Origin: Pseudomonas gingeri
GTDB taxonomy: Bacteria; Pseudomonadota; Gammaproteobacteria; Pseudomonadales; Pseudomonadaceae
Assembly: GCF_013385635.1 (NCBI RefSeq)
Contig: NZ_JACAPR010000012.1
Location: 186,001-250,000, forward strand
Length of the DNA: 64,000 bases
Reading direction: 5' to 3'
Below the pieces are notes generated by a model. That model was given only the letters and a program-made list of their open reading frames with translations. It was not told where the DNA came from and did no database searches. The translations under genes were made by a program, and so were the position numbers. Shown here piece after piece: positions 37,232 through 45,922 of the stretch; the stretch's first letter is position 1; each line of letters begins with the position of its first letter.

Positions 37232-39042
37232 AGCTGACACGTCGCCTGTTGAACCGGGTGCTCTTGCCCTTGCTCACCCTCGTGTTGGCGTCGGTGCTGG
37301 TGTTCCTCTACCTCATGTCCCGCAGCGAAGGCACCCAGGACTACGCCAGTGCCCGCGATCTGATCGCCCATGCCAAGCAACTGGATGCGCGGTGGGACAC
37401 AGAGATCCTCAAGGCAAGGATTGCGGTGGCCCGCAACTATGATCCGCTGATCAAGCCCCTGGTCGGTATGAAGACACACCTGGAGACGTTCGAAAACCTG
37501 GGGCTGACGCAGGCAAGCAGCAGCTCCAGCGCCTGGAAGGATCGCCGGGCTACCCTGGAACAGGCGCTTGCCGAGAAAAGCCGGCTGGTCGAACAGTTCA
37601 AGTCGCATAACGCGGTGCTGCGCAACTCCCTGGCGTTCCTGCCGACAGCGGAGGACGACATCCAGCGCCAGCTCAGCGGGCTGCAGGACTACGACAAGCT
37701 GATGCTCCAGGCCACTTCCAACGATATCTACGACCTGTTGCTCAGCACCCTGGAGTTTGCCCAGACCACCACCGACGAGCGAGCCAACGACATTCTGCTG
37801 GGGATCAACCAGATTACGGTAGATCAGCAGCGCTTGCCCGCGGCCTTCAAGGTGCCGATGGACATCCTGCTCAACCATGTGCAACTGATCCTGCGCGAGC
37901 AACCCCTGGTCAACACGCTGCTTGACGATATCGCCGCCGTACCGGTGTCCGAGAGCCTGGATGCGATAACCGACCAGTTGAACCAGGACCAGCAAATCGC
38001 CGACCATATCGACCAGCAATACCATCTGTACCTGCTGATCTTCTCGGCGCTGATGGCTGTCCTGCTGCTATACATGGCCAGCCGCCTGGCCCGCAGTTAT
38101 GCTCAGATCAACCAGATCAACCGGGACCTGCAAACCGCCAACGAATACCTGGAGCAACGGGTCGAAGAACGCACCCGCGAGCTGCGCGAAGCGCAGAGCG
38201 AACTGGTGGATACCGCCCGCCACGCCGGCATGGCCGAGATCGCCACCAACGTGCTGCACAACGTCGGCAATGTGCTCAACAGCGTGAACATCTCCGCCGA
38301 CCTGGTGGCCCGCAAGCTGCGCGCCAGCAAGGCGCTGGGCCTGGGGCGTGCGGTCGGGCTGATGAACGAGCATGCCGACGACCTCGGCGAGTTCCTCACC
38401 CATGACGCCAAGGGCAAGCTGTTGCCGGGCTACCTCAACCAGCTTGTCGAGGCCATCGCCACGGAACAGCAAAGCATGGCCGACGAACTGGGCCAACTGG
38501 GCAAAAGCGTCGACCACATCAAGGACATCGTTTCCACCCAGCAGTCCTATGCCGGGGTCTCCAGCCTCGAAGAACCGCTGCACATCGGCGAACTGCTCGA
38601 AGATGCCTTGCGCATGAACTCCGGCGCCCTGACCCGACACAATGTCACCGTGGTCCGCGACTACGAGGAGGTGCCCCAGGTCATGGCCGACAAGCACCGC
38701 ATGCTGCTGATCCTGATCAACCTGATCAGCAACGCCAAGCAGGCGATGTCCAGCCTGTCCGACCGCGCCCGCAAACTGACCCTGCAAGTGCGGATAGTCG
38801 AAGGCTCTACCCTGCATATCAGTGTCAAGGATGACGGCGAAGGCATCCTGCCGGAGAACATGACACGCATCTTTGCCCACGGTTTCACCACCCGCAAGGA
38901 CGGCCACGGCTTCGGCCTGCACAGCTGCGCCCTGGCCGCGATCGAAATGAACGGACACCTCACCGCCCATAGCGACGGCCCTGGAAAAGGTGCGGTCTTC
39001 ACCCTCGAATTACCTTTGAAAACCGCTGTGGGGGTCCCATGA
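37228..39042 (+). CDS. Membrane histidine kinase with large periplasmic helical sensor
   Basis: This 604-residue kinase has TM1 near residues 9-29, a periplasmic region of about 240 residues rich in charged heptads (helical, possibly DAHL-like), TM2 near 270-288, and a coiled coil ('EYLEQRVEERTRELREAQ'). The H-box is of the unusual 'VLHNVGNVLNSVN' type (His344) in place of H-E-x-x-N-P. The ATPase has 'NLISNAKQAM', 'DDGEGI' and 'GHGFGLHS'. No receiver is attached, so it must phosphorylate separate receivers, and three closely related ones are encoded in this operon. It is coupled by ATGA to both the peroxidase before it and the receiver-kinase after it. Confidence 0.88.
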   Translation: MKLTRRLLNRVLLPLLTLVLASVLVFLYLMSRSEGTQDYASARDLIAHAKQLDARWDTEILKARIAVARNYDPLIKPLVGMKTHLETFENLGLTQASSSSSAWKDRRATLEQALAEKSRLVEQFKSHNAVLRNSLAFLPTAEDDIQRQLSGLQDYDKLMLQATSNDIYDLLLSTLEFAQTTTDERANDILLGINQITVDQQRLPAAFKVPMDILLNHVQLILREQPLVNTLLDDIAAVPVSESLDAITDQLNQDQQIADHIDQQYHLYLLIFSALMAVLLLYMASRLARSYAQINQINRDLQTANEYLEQRVEERTRELREAQSELVDTARHAGMAEIATNVLHNVGNVLNSVNISADLVARKLRASKALGLGRAVGLMNEHADDLGEFLTHDAKGKLLPGYLNQLVEAIATEQQSMADELGQLGKSVDHIKDIVSTQQSYAGVSSLEEPLHIGELLEDALRMNSGALTRHNVTVVRDYEEVPQVMADKHRMLLILINLISNAKQAMSSLSDRARKLTLQVRIVEGSTLHISVKDDGEGILPENMTRIFAHGFTTRKDGHGFGLHSCALAAIEMNGHLTAHSDGPGKGAVFTLELPLKTAVGVP

Positions 39043-40448
39043 CAACACACTCGAACCGTCGCATCCTGCTGGTGGACGACACACCGTCGATCCACGATGA
39101 CTTTCGCAAGATACTGATGCCCGCACGGGACGAAAGCCCGGACCTCGACCTGATGGAAGCGGCACTGTTCGGCCAGGAGGCCAGGACCGGCGGCAGCCAG
39201 CCGTTTGAACTCGACTCCGCGTATGGCGGGCAGGAAGGCCTGGCCAAGGTCGAGTACGCCCTGGCCCACGAACAGCCTTATGCACTGGCGTTCGTCGATA
39301 TGCGCATGCCCCAGGGCTGGGACGGCGCCGAAACCATCGAGCACCTGTGGCAAGTCGACCCGAACCTGCAAGTGGTGGTCTGTACCGCCTATACCGACTA
39401 CTCCTGGGAAGACTTGCTGGAGCGCCTGCATGGCCATGATCGGCTGCTGATCCTGAAAAAGCCCTTCGACAATATCGAAGTCCAGCAGTTGGCCAATACC
39501 CTGACCAACAAATGGGAAATGACCCAGCGCGCCAACCTGCAGATGCACACCCTCGAAGAGCTGGTGGAACAGCGTACCCAGGCCCTCAAGCAGGCAAGCC
39601 AGGCCCTGCAGCACGAGATCGACGAGCGCAAGCAGCTCGAAAGCCAGCTGGTGCAGTCGGAGAAGCTCGCCTCCCTCGGCCAGCTGGCCGCCGGGGTCGC
39701 CCATGAAATCAACAACCCCATCGGTTTCATCGGCTCCAACCTCGGCACTCTCGACGGCTATTTCAATCAACTGCAGGAGATGCTCGACGCCTACCGCAGC
39801 GCCGAGGAAGGCATCGCCTCGCAGGAACTGCTCGCACGCCTGCGGGCTTTGCGCGAAAAGGTCGAACTGGATTTTCTCAAGGAAGATATCCCGCTGCTGA
39901 TCAAGGAGTCCAAGGAGGGCATCGGGCGGGTCGGACAGATCGTCAAGGACCTGAAGAACTTCTCCCGGGTCGACTCGAACCAGGAGTGGCAGTGGAGCAA
40001 TCTCCAGCAAGGGATAGAGTCGACCCTGAACATCGTCGCCAACGAACTCAAGTACAAGGCCGATGTGATCAAGGACTACGCCGAACTGCCGGAAATCGAA
40101 TGCCTGCCCTCACAGATCAACCAGGTCATCATGAACCTGGTGGTCAATGCCGCCCAGGCGATAGGCCCTGAGCGTGGCACCATCAGTCTGCGCGGCGGGG
40201 CGTCGGGAGAGCGGGTCTGGCTGGAAGTGGCCGATACCGGTTCCGGCATGGCGCCGGAAACCGTGCAGAAGATCTTCGACCCGTTCTTCACCACCAAGCC
40301 CATTGGCCAGGGCACCGGACTGGGGTTGTCACTGTCCTATGGCATCGTGCGGAAACATGCCGGGCAGATTTCGGTACGCAGCGCGCTGGGAACAGGTACG
40401 ACCTTCAGGGTCGAGCTGCCGATCCGCCAGAGCAAGACCGGCACATGA
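39039..40448 (+). CDS. Receiver-histidine kinase (soluble hybrid)
   Basis: This 469-residue cytoplasmic protein has an N-terminal receiver of the same type as the two GGDEF-EAL proteins ('[18 protein letters not shown]', '[12 protein letters not shown]', 'ILKKPFD'). A coiled coil follows, then HisKA '[13 protein letters not shown]' (His222) and an ATPase domain ('[10 protein letters not shown]', 'DTGSGM', 'GTGLGLSLS'). It has no membrane segment. Phosphorylation of its receiver by the membrane kinase could switch its own kinase activity, giving a two-tier relay. It is the last gene of the five-gene operon. Confidence 0.9.
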   Translation: MTTHSNRRILLVDDTPSIHDDFRKILMPARDESPDLDLMEAALFGQEARTGGSQPFELDSAYGGQEGLAKVEYALAHEQPYALAFVDMRMPQGWDGAETIEHLWQVDPNLQVVVCTAYTDYSWEDLLERLHGHDRLLILKKPFDNIEVQQLANTLTNKWEMTQRANLQMHTLEELVEQRTQALKQASQALQHEIDERKQLESQLVQSEKLASLGQLAAGVAHEINNPIGFIGSNLGTLDGYFNQLQEMLDAYRSAEEGIASQELLARLRALREKVELDFLKEDIPLLIKESKEGIGRVGQIVKDLKNFSRVDSNQEWQWSNLQQGIESTLNIVANELKYKADVIKDYAELPEIECLPSQINQVIMNLVVNAAQAIGPERGTISLRGGASGERVWLEVADTGSGMAPETVQKIFDPFFTTKPIGQGTGLGLSLSYGIVRKHAGQISVRSALGTGTTFRVELPIRQSKTGT

Positions 40449-40473
40449 CCGCTCCCGCGGACTGCGTGGGCAT

Positions 40474-40553
40474 GATCGTTCCCACGCTCTGCGTGGGAAT
40501 GCAGCCCGTGACGCTCCGCGTCACAAAAGCGGGCGCAAAGCGTGGAAACGATC
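40474..40553. repeat. Long palindromic repeat, copy 3 (shorter)
   Basis: GATCGTTCCCACGCTCTGCG at the left and AAAGCGTGGAAACGATC at the right bound an 80-bp version with the same inner GACGCTCCGCGTC palindrome. It sits between the convergent receiver-kinase and permease genes. Confidence 0.7.
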
Positions 40554-40574
40554 AAGCAAGGGCCGGGCCCTGGC

Positions 40575-41900
40575 TCAGTTGGCTTCCTGGAAATCCATCT
40601 CCGGTGGTTGCTTGCGAAAGCCGCCGGTCAGGAACGCCAGGTACACCAGGCCGATCGCCAACCAACTGACGCCCAGGTAGATCGCCAGGTGATCGAGGCT
40701 GATCATCAGCCACAAATCCGCCAGCAGGCCGATCAGCGGGCAGATCAGGAACAGCAGCAGCTCGCGCGGACCGCGTTTCTCGCCGCCGATCCAGTAGTGG
40801 AAGATCACCGACAGGTTGACCAGGCTGAAGGCCAGGAAAGCGCCGAAGTTGATGAATGAGGTCGAAGTGGTCACGTCCAGCTTGAGCGCCAGCAAGGCCA
40901 CCACGGCGCACAGCAGTATGCTGTTGATCGGAGTGCCGAAACGTTCGCTCAAGGCACCGAAGAACGACTTCGGCAACACCCCGTCACGCCCCATGGCATA
41001 GAGCAGGCGCGAACCACTGGCCTGGGCTGACAGGCCCGACGCGAACTGGCCGACGATCAGGCCGATCAGGAAGATCGTCACGAACAGGTCGCCACCGATA
41101 TTGCGGGCGATCTCGTAGGCCGCCGAGTCGACGTTGTCGAACACGAACGCCGGATGAGCCAACTGCACGAAGTACGACACGCCGACGAAAATCAGGCCAC
41201 CGATCAGGGTGATCAGCATGATCGCCCGTGGAATGGTGCGGCGCGGATCGCGGGTCTCCTCGGTCAGGGTGCTGACCGCGTCAAAGCCCAGGAACGAGTA
41301 GCAGGCGATGGCCGCACCACTCATCACCAGCGGCATCTGCATGTCGCCATTGAAGAACGGTGCCAGGGTCCACAGCGGCTTGCTGGCGTCGCCGCCAATG
41401 TAGTGGATCGCCAGGGCGACAAACGCCACCAGCACCAGGAACTGCACCAGCATCAGCAGCGCATTGATGCCGTTGGCCAGGCGCAGGCCGACGATATTGA
41501 TCAGGCTGGTGATGACGATAAAGGCCAATACCCAGATTGCCTGCGGTACCGAGGGAAACGCCGAGTTGAGGTAAGCCGCGCCGATCAGCCAGATCGCCAT
41601 CGGCAGGAACAGATAGTCGAGCAGTACCGCCCAGCCGGCGATAAAACCGAGTTTCGGGCTGATGGCCTTGCGTACATAGCTGTAGGCCGAGCCGGCCACC
41701 GGGAAGGCCGCGGCCATGCGGCCGTAGCTCATGGCGGTGAAAAACATCGCCACCAGCGCCGCGAGATACGCCGCCGGCACCATGCCTGCGGTGGATTGAG
41801 CGAGAATGCCGAACGTGCCGAGGACAATGATCGGTGTCATGTAGGCGATGCCGAACAGCACCACCGACCCCAACGAAAGGGTGCGTTGCAAACGAGCCAT
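40575..41900 (-). CDS. APC-family amino-acid/polyamine permease
   Basis: This 441-residue transporter has about 12 hydrophobic segments and the APC N-terminal signature 'SLGSVVLFGIAYMTPIIVLG'. 'FLGFDAVSTLTEETRDPRRT' is the conserved cytoplasmic loop after TM6. It resembles the putrescine importer PuuP group. The ATG at 41900 gives the normal N-terminus; the open frame upstream runs through a tandem repeat and is not credible. A nitrilase-family gene lies upstream on the same strand. Confidence 0.88.
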   Translation of the reverse strand: MARLQRTLSLGSVVLFGIAYMTPIIVLGTFGILAQSTAGMVPAAYLAALVAMFFTAMSYGRMAAAFPVAGSAYSYVRKAISPKLGFIAGWAVLLDYLFLPMAIWLIGAAYLNSAFPSVPQAIWVLAFIVITSLINIVGLRLANGINALLMLVQFLVLVAFVALAIHYIGGDASKPLWTLAPFFNGDMQMPLVMSGAAIACYSFLGFDAVSTLTEETRDPRRTIPRAIMLITLIGGLIFVGVSYFVQLAHPAFVFDNVDSAAYEIARNIGGDLFVTIFLIGLIVGQFASGLSAQASGSRLLYAMGRDGVLPKSFFGALSERFGTPINSILLCAVVALLALKLDVTTSTSFINFGAFLAFSLVNLSVIFHYWIGGEKRGPRELLLFLICPLIGLLADLWLMISLDHLAIYLGVSWLAIGLVYLAFLTGGFRKQPPEMDFQEAN

Positions 41901-42061
41901 GAGGCGACTACTCCGAATGTTATTGGATTTATGGCAGAGCCGAGTTCGGCAAAGGTGCAGCGGTACTACAAAATTCTTATGAGTGCAGCATTCAGATCCT
42001 GTGGTGTCGGGGCCGGCGCCTTCGTGGGCAAGCCCACTCCCACAGGCCTTGCATCGTCCCT

Positions 42062-42252
42062 GCAGACCCGTCCAGCCCCCCAGACCTTGCATCACGCCCT
42101 GCAGACAAGCCCATCCCTCCAGGCCTTGCATTACGCCCTGCAGGCAAGCCCATCCCTCCAGGCCTCGCACTGCCCCGGCAGACAGGCCCATCCCTTCAGG
42201 CCCTCATCGCCACGGCAGACAGGCCCATCCCTCCAGGCCTTGCACTGCCACT
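42062..42252. repeat. Five imperfect 37-39 bp tandem repeats
   Basis: Units begin at 42062, 42101, 42140, 42178 and 42215, each close to GCAGACAAGCCCATCCCTCC followed by AGGCCTTGCAC and a variable end. A partial unit precedes them, and a REP half (CTGTGGGAGCGGGCTTGCCC) follows at about 42251-42270. They make up most of the 416-bp gap between the permease and nitrilase genes. There is no spacer-repeat alternation as in CRISPR. Confidence 0.85.
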
Positions 42253-42316
42253 GTGGGAGCGGGCTTGCCCGCGAAGAGGCCCTGAAGCACAACAGCGCTG
42301 CCCGGGCCTCCCTCGA

Positions 42317-43138
42317 TCAGATCTGCGGAATCAACAATTCCCGCACGCCGTTGGCATGCTCGATGACCTCGCCCGGCAAACGCAGGCGCTGGTCGTCCAG
42401 GTAACGATAGTCCCGGCGTGCGGCGGCCAGTTGGCCCAGGTCCAATTCCACGCTGAACCGGCCCTCTTCGCGACCGGCTTCCATGAGCAGGGTCCCGAAC
42501 GGGTCCACCAGGGCGCTGCCACCCGCGAACAACAGGCCACCGTCGCCCTCCTCAACCCGGTTGACCATCAGCGCGAAGGCCTGGTTTTCCTGGGCGCGGG
42601 CCATGATGGCGGTGCGGTGGGTCGGCCCATAGGGGTCCATGTTGCCGTTGGTCACGATCAGCAGCTCGGCGCCCAACTGCGCCAGGGCGCGGGCGGTTTC
42701 CGGGAATTCGATGTCGTAGCAGATCAGCAGGCCGACGCGCACGCCGTTCCACTCGCAGGTCACATAACGATCGCCCGGATTGAACACGCCGCGATCCGAG
42801 GCCCACAGGTGGGTCTTGCGATAACGCAGGGCGATGCCTTGCGGGGTGATCATCAGGGTGGTGTTGTAGAACTGGCCGTTATCGTTCTCGGCCATGCCGA
42901 TGACCACTGCCAGGTTGCGCTCGCGGGCGGCCTGCCGCACCGCCTGCACGGTCGGGCCGTCCAGCGGCTCGGCGATCCCGGCCACGGTTTCGGCGGACGG
43001 GAAGCCCATCAGGTGGGTTTCCGGAAACACGATCAACTGGGTATCGGCGGCGCAGGCAGCGATTGCGGCAAGTGCCCGCTCGAGGTTGTAAGCTGTATCG
43101 TTGTCCCGGCCAGCCAGCTGGGCAAGTTCGACTTTCAT
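42317..43138 (-). CDS. Carbon-nitrogen hydrolase (nitrilase superfamily)
   Basis: This 273-residue cytoplasmic amidase shows the Glu-Lys-Cys triad: Glu in 'VFPETHLMG' near residue 42, Lys in 'RYRKTHLW' near 108, and Cys in 'LLICYDIEFPE' near 142. 'TNGNMDPYGPTHRT' follows, as in N-carbamoylputrescine amidase and omega-amidase relatives. The ATG at 43138 gives 'MKVELAQLAG'; a start 12 codons upstream is less likely. The link to the APC permease suggests uptake and hydrolysis of an amide or polyamine derivative. The divergent LuxR gene may control both. Confidence 0.88.
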   Translation of the reverse strand: MKVELAQLAGRDNDTAYNLERALAAIAACAADTQLIVFPETHLMGFPSAETVAGIAEPLDGPTVQAVRQAARERNLAVVIGMAENDNGQFYNTTLMITPQGIALRYRKTHLWASDRGVFNPGDRYVTCEWNGVRVGLLICYDIEFPETARALAQLGAELLIVTNGNMDPYGPTHRTAIMARAQENQAFALMVNRVEEGDGGLLFAGGSALVDPFGTLLMEAGREEGRFSVELDLGQLAAARRDYRYLDDQRLRLPGEVIEHANGVRELLIPQI

Positions 43139-43289
43139 GGGTATTCCTTGTTTTCTGTTGCCGGCCAGGCTCAATGACGGCGCCGAGCTGGCAGAATAAG
43201 TGCCCGGCCATTGTGTGTGGCCTCAGTATGCGCACCCATGCCGGGCCATGGGAATTACGCGGCCGGGGTAACTCGATAGGGGTAGACGA

Positions 43290-44090
43290 ATGACACTGTC
43301 GTTGGATGACATCGCCTGGCACCGCTCGGTGGGGCAAATGATCGAAGCCCTCGACCGGCCGAACTTCTGGACGCAACTGGTGCGCCTGCTCGATCAGTAC
43401 GTGACGTTCGACAGCTGGGTGGTCCTGCTGTTCAGCAGCCAGCGGCGCCCGGAAGTGTTCGCCGAATGCCCGGGGGAAGACGGCAGCCCCGACCAGTTGT
43501 TCCAGGATTACCTCAAGGGGCTGTACCTGCTGGACCCGTTCTACATCGCCAGCCGCGAACACGCGCGCACCGGCCTGTATCGCCTGGCCGAAGTGGCACC
43601 GGAGCATTTCGAACTGACCGAGTACTACCAGCGCTACTTTCGTCTGAATGTGGTGGCCGACGAAATCCAGTTCAATTGCCAGCTCGACGACGACCGCACC
43701 CTGTGCCTGTCGCTGGGCTCCACCAGCCGCTTCAACGCCGAACAGATCGCCCTGCTGTCACTGATTCAACCCTGGGTGCTGGGCCTGTTGCGCCAGCGCC
43801 TGCCCCATGAGGTCCATGAAGAGACCGCCGTACCGGCGACACCGCAACAGGGTGACTGGCGCATCCAGCTGGAAGCCTCGGTGCAACAGCTCAAGGGTGC
43901 GCAACTGACCGCCCGCGAGCTGGATGTCGGACGCCTGATGCTCAGTGGCTGTTCGAGCAAGGAAATCGCCCGCAAGCTGGAAATCTCCATCGAAACCGTG
44001 AAAGTCCACAAGAAACACATGTACAGCAAGCTGGGAATCAAATCCCAATCCGAGTTGTTCTCGATTTTTCTCCAGGCGCAGAATGCCTGA
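43290..44090 (+). CDS. LuxR-family transcriptional regulator
   Basis: This 266-residue protein has an N-terminal region of about 190 residues without the usual acyl-homoserine-lactone residues that I can recognise, and a C-terminal LuxR HTH at about 205-262 ('LTARELDVGRLMLSGCSSKE', 'SIETVKVHKKHMYSKLGI'). There is no receiver domain. It is divergent from the nitrilase gene across 151 bp and 33 bp upstream of the glutamate-synthase-like gene, so it could control either. A GATAGGGGTAG stretch precedes the ATG. Confidence 0.85.
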   Translation: MTLSLDDIAWHRSVGQMIEALDRPNFWTQLVRLLDQYVTFDSWVVLLFSSQRRPEVFAECPGEDGSPDQLFQDYLKGLYLLDPFYIASREHARTGLYRLAEVAPEHFELTEYYQRYFRLNVVADEIQFNCQLDDDRTLCLSLGSTSRFNAEQIALLSLIQPWVLGLLRQRLPHEVHEETAVPATPQQGDWRIQLEASVQQLKGAQLTARELDVGRLMLSGCSSKEIARKLEISIETVKVHKKHMYSKLGIKSQSELFSIFLQAQNA

Positions 44091-44123
44091 CCGACCTGAT
44101 GAGTCCGAACCCAAGGAAACCGT

Positions 44124-45743
44124 ATGAGCCTGTCCCTGCTGAGCCGCTACGCCTTCTTTGCCGGCTGCGTGATCTTTACCCTCGCCAGCCTGCCGTTCCT
44201 GGAACATGACTGGCTCTGGCCGTTCACCCTGGTCACCGGCCTGCTCAGCCTGCTGGGCCTGTTCGACCTGCTGCAGAGTCCCCACGCGGTACGCCGCAAC
44301 TACCCGATCCTGGGCAATATCCGTTACCTGGTCGAAGGCATCCGCCCGGAAATCCGCCAGTACCTGCTGGAATCCGACAGCGACGCCCTGCCCTTCTCCC
44401 GCGCCCAACGCTCGCTGGTGTACTCGCGGGCCAAGAACGAAAGCGCCGACAAGCCCTTCGGCACCCTGATCGACGTGTACCAATCGGGTTTCGAATTCAT
44501 CGGCCACTCGATGCGCCCGGCGCCGTTGAGCGACCCGAGCGCCTTCCGGGTGATCGTCGGCGGGCCGCAATGCACACAGCCGTACTCGGCCTCGGTGTTC
44601 AATATTTCGGCGATGAGCTTCGGCTCCCTCAGTGCCAACGCCATCCGGGCCTTGAACCAGGGTGCCAAGCTCGGCAACTTCGCCCATGACACCGGCGAAG
44701 GCAGCATCAGCCCCTACCACCGGGAAAACGGCGGCGACCTGACCTGGGAACTGGGCAGCGGCTATTTCGGCTGCCGTACCGCCGACGGTCGCTTCGATCC
44801 GGAGCGCTTCGCCGCCCAGGCACAGAACCCGCAGGTGCGGATGATCGAAATCAAGATGAGCCAGGGCGCCAAGCCCGGCCACGGTGGCATCCTGCCCAAG
44901 CACAAGGTGACCAAGGAAATCGCCGAGACGCGCGGGATCATGATGGGCGAAGACTGCGTTTCACCGTCACGCCACAGCGCCTTCTCGACCCCCCTCGAAT
45001 TGATGCAGTTCATCGCCCAACTGCGTGAACTGTCCGGCGGCAAGCCGGTGGGCTTCAAGTTCTGCCTCGGCCATCCGTGGGAGTTCATGGGCATCGCCAA
45101 GGCGATGCTGGAGACCGGCATCTACCCCGACTTCATCGTGGTCGACGGCAAGGAAGGCGGTACCGGCGCGGCACCGGTGGAGTTCACCGACCATATCGGC
45201 GTACCGATGCGCGAGGGCCTGCTGTTCGTACACAACACCCTGGTCGGCCTGAACCTGCGGGACAAGATCAAGCTCGGAGCCAGCGGCAAGATCGTCAGCG
45301 CCTTCGATATCGCCAGCGTCCTGGCCATCGGCGCCGACTGGGCCAACTCGGCGCGCGGCTTCATGTTCGCCATCGGCTGCATCCAGTCGCAGAGCTGCCA
45401 TACCAACAAGTGCCCGACCGGCGTCGCCACCCAGGACACCTTGCGCCAGCGGGCGCTGGTGGTACCGGACAAAGCCCAGCGGGTATTCAACTTCCATCGC
45501 AATACCCTGAAGGCCCTGGCGGAAATGCTGGCGGCGGCGGGGTTGGATCACCCGTCCCAGCTGGAAGCCAAGCATCTGGTACGACGGATGTCGGCCACCG
45601 AGATCAAGCTGTTCTCGCAGTTGCATGTGTTCCTCAAGCCGGGCGAGTTGCTCACCGGCGAAGTGAACGGCGAGTTCTATTCACGTATGTGGCAGATGGC
45701 CCGGGCCGACAGCTTCGAACCCCACGAAGTGGTCGCGGCCTGA
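44124..45743 (+). CDS. Glutamate-synthase-like FMN-binding protein
   Basis: This 539-residue protein corresponds to the FMN/Fe-S synthase domain of the glutamate synthase large subunit, without the glutaminase part. Two TM segments lie at the N-terminus (about 7-50). 'SMSFGSLSANAIRALNQGA', 'DTGEGSISPYH' and 'VVDGKEGGTGAAP' are the FMN and 2-oxoglutarate blocks, and 'CIQSQSCHTNKCPTG' holds the cysteines of the 3Fe-4S cluster. Such stand-alone members are widespread, with uncertain substrates. It may handle ammonia or an imine released by the amidase system next door (inference). Confidence 0.88.
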   Translation: MSLSLLSRYAFFAGCVIFTLASLPFLEHDWLWPFTLVTGLLSLLGLFDLLQSPHAVRRNYPILGNIRYLVEGIRPEIRQYLLESDSDALPFSRAQRSLVYSRAKNESADKPFGTLIDVYQSGFEFIGHSMRPAPLSDPSAFRVIVGGPQCTQPYSASVFNISAMSFGSLSANAIRALNQGAKLGNFAHDTGEGSISPYHRENGGDLTWELGSGYFGCRTADGRFDPERFAAQAQNPQVRMIEIKMSQGAKPGHGGILPKHKVTKEIAETRGIMMGEDCVSPSRHSAFSTPLELMQFIAQLRELSGGKPVGFKFCLGHPWEFMGIAKAMLETGIYPDFIVVDGKEGGTGAAPVEFTDHIGVPMREGLLFVHNTLVGLNLRDKIKLGASGKIVSAFDIASVLAIGADWANSARGFMFAIGCIQSQSCHTNKCPTGVATQDTLRQRALVVPDKAQRVFNFHRNTLKALAEMLAAAGLDHPSQLEAKHLVRRMSATEIKLFSQLHVFLKPGELLTGEVNGEFYSRMWQMARADSFEPHEVVAA

Positions 45744-45922
45744 GATCGGGCCGGCACTTCGACAGCCTGGCCGGCGACTGAGGGCGGCCTGTTAAACTTT
45801 TTATAAACAATGCAGCCCAGGCCTCGGTTTACGGGTGGCATCGGTTCTATGATCAAGCGGCGCCATCCTTTCATCCGCCCATGGCGCCGCTAATCCCGCC
45901 CTCTCACACGCTGGAGATCACG

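Noticed and set aside
41901-42191. N-terminal extension of the APC permease with repeated peptide
   Set aside because: It is a translation of the tandem DNA repeat. The canonical permease start is at 41900.
42062-42252. CRISPR array
   Set aside because: The 37-39 bp units abut each other with no unique spacers, and no cas genes are present.
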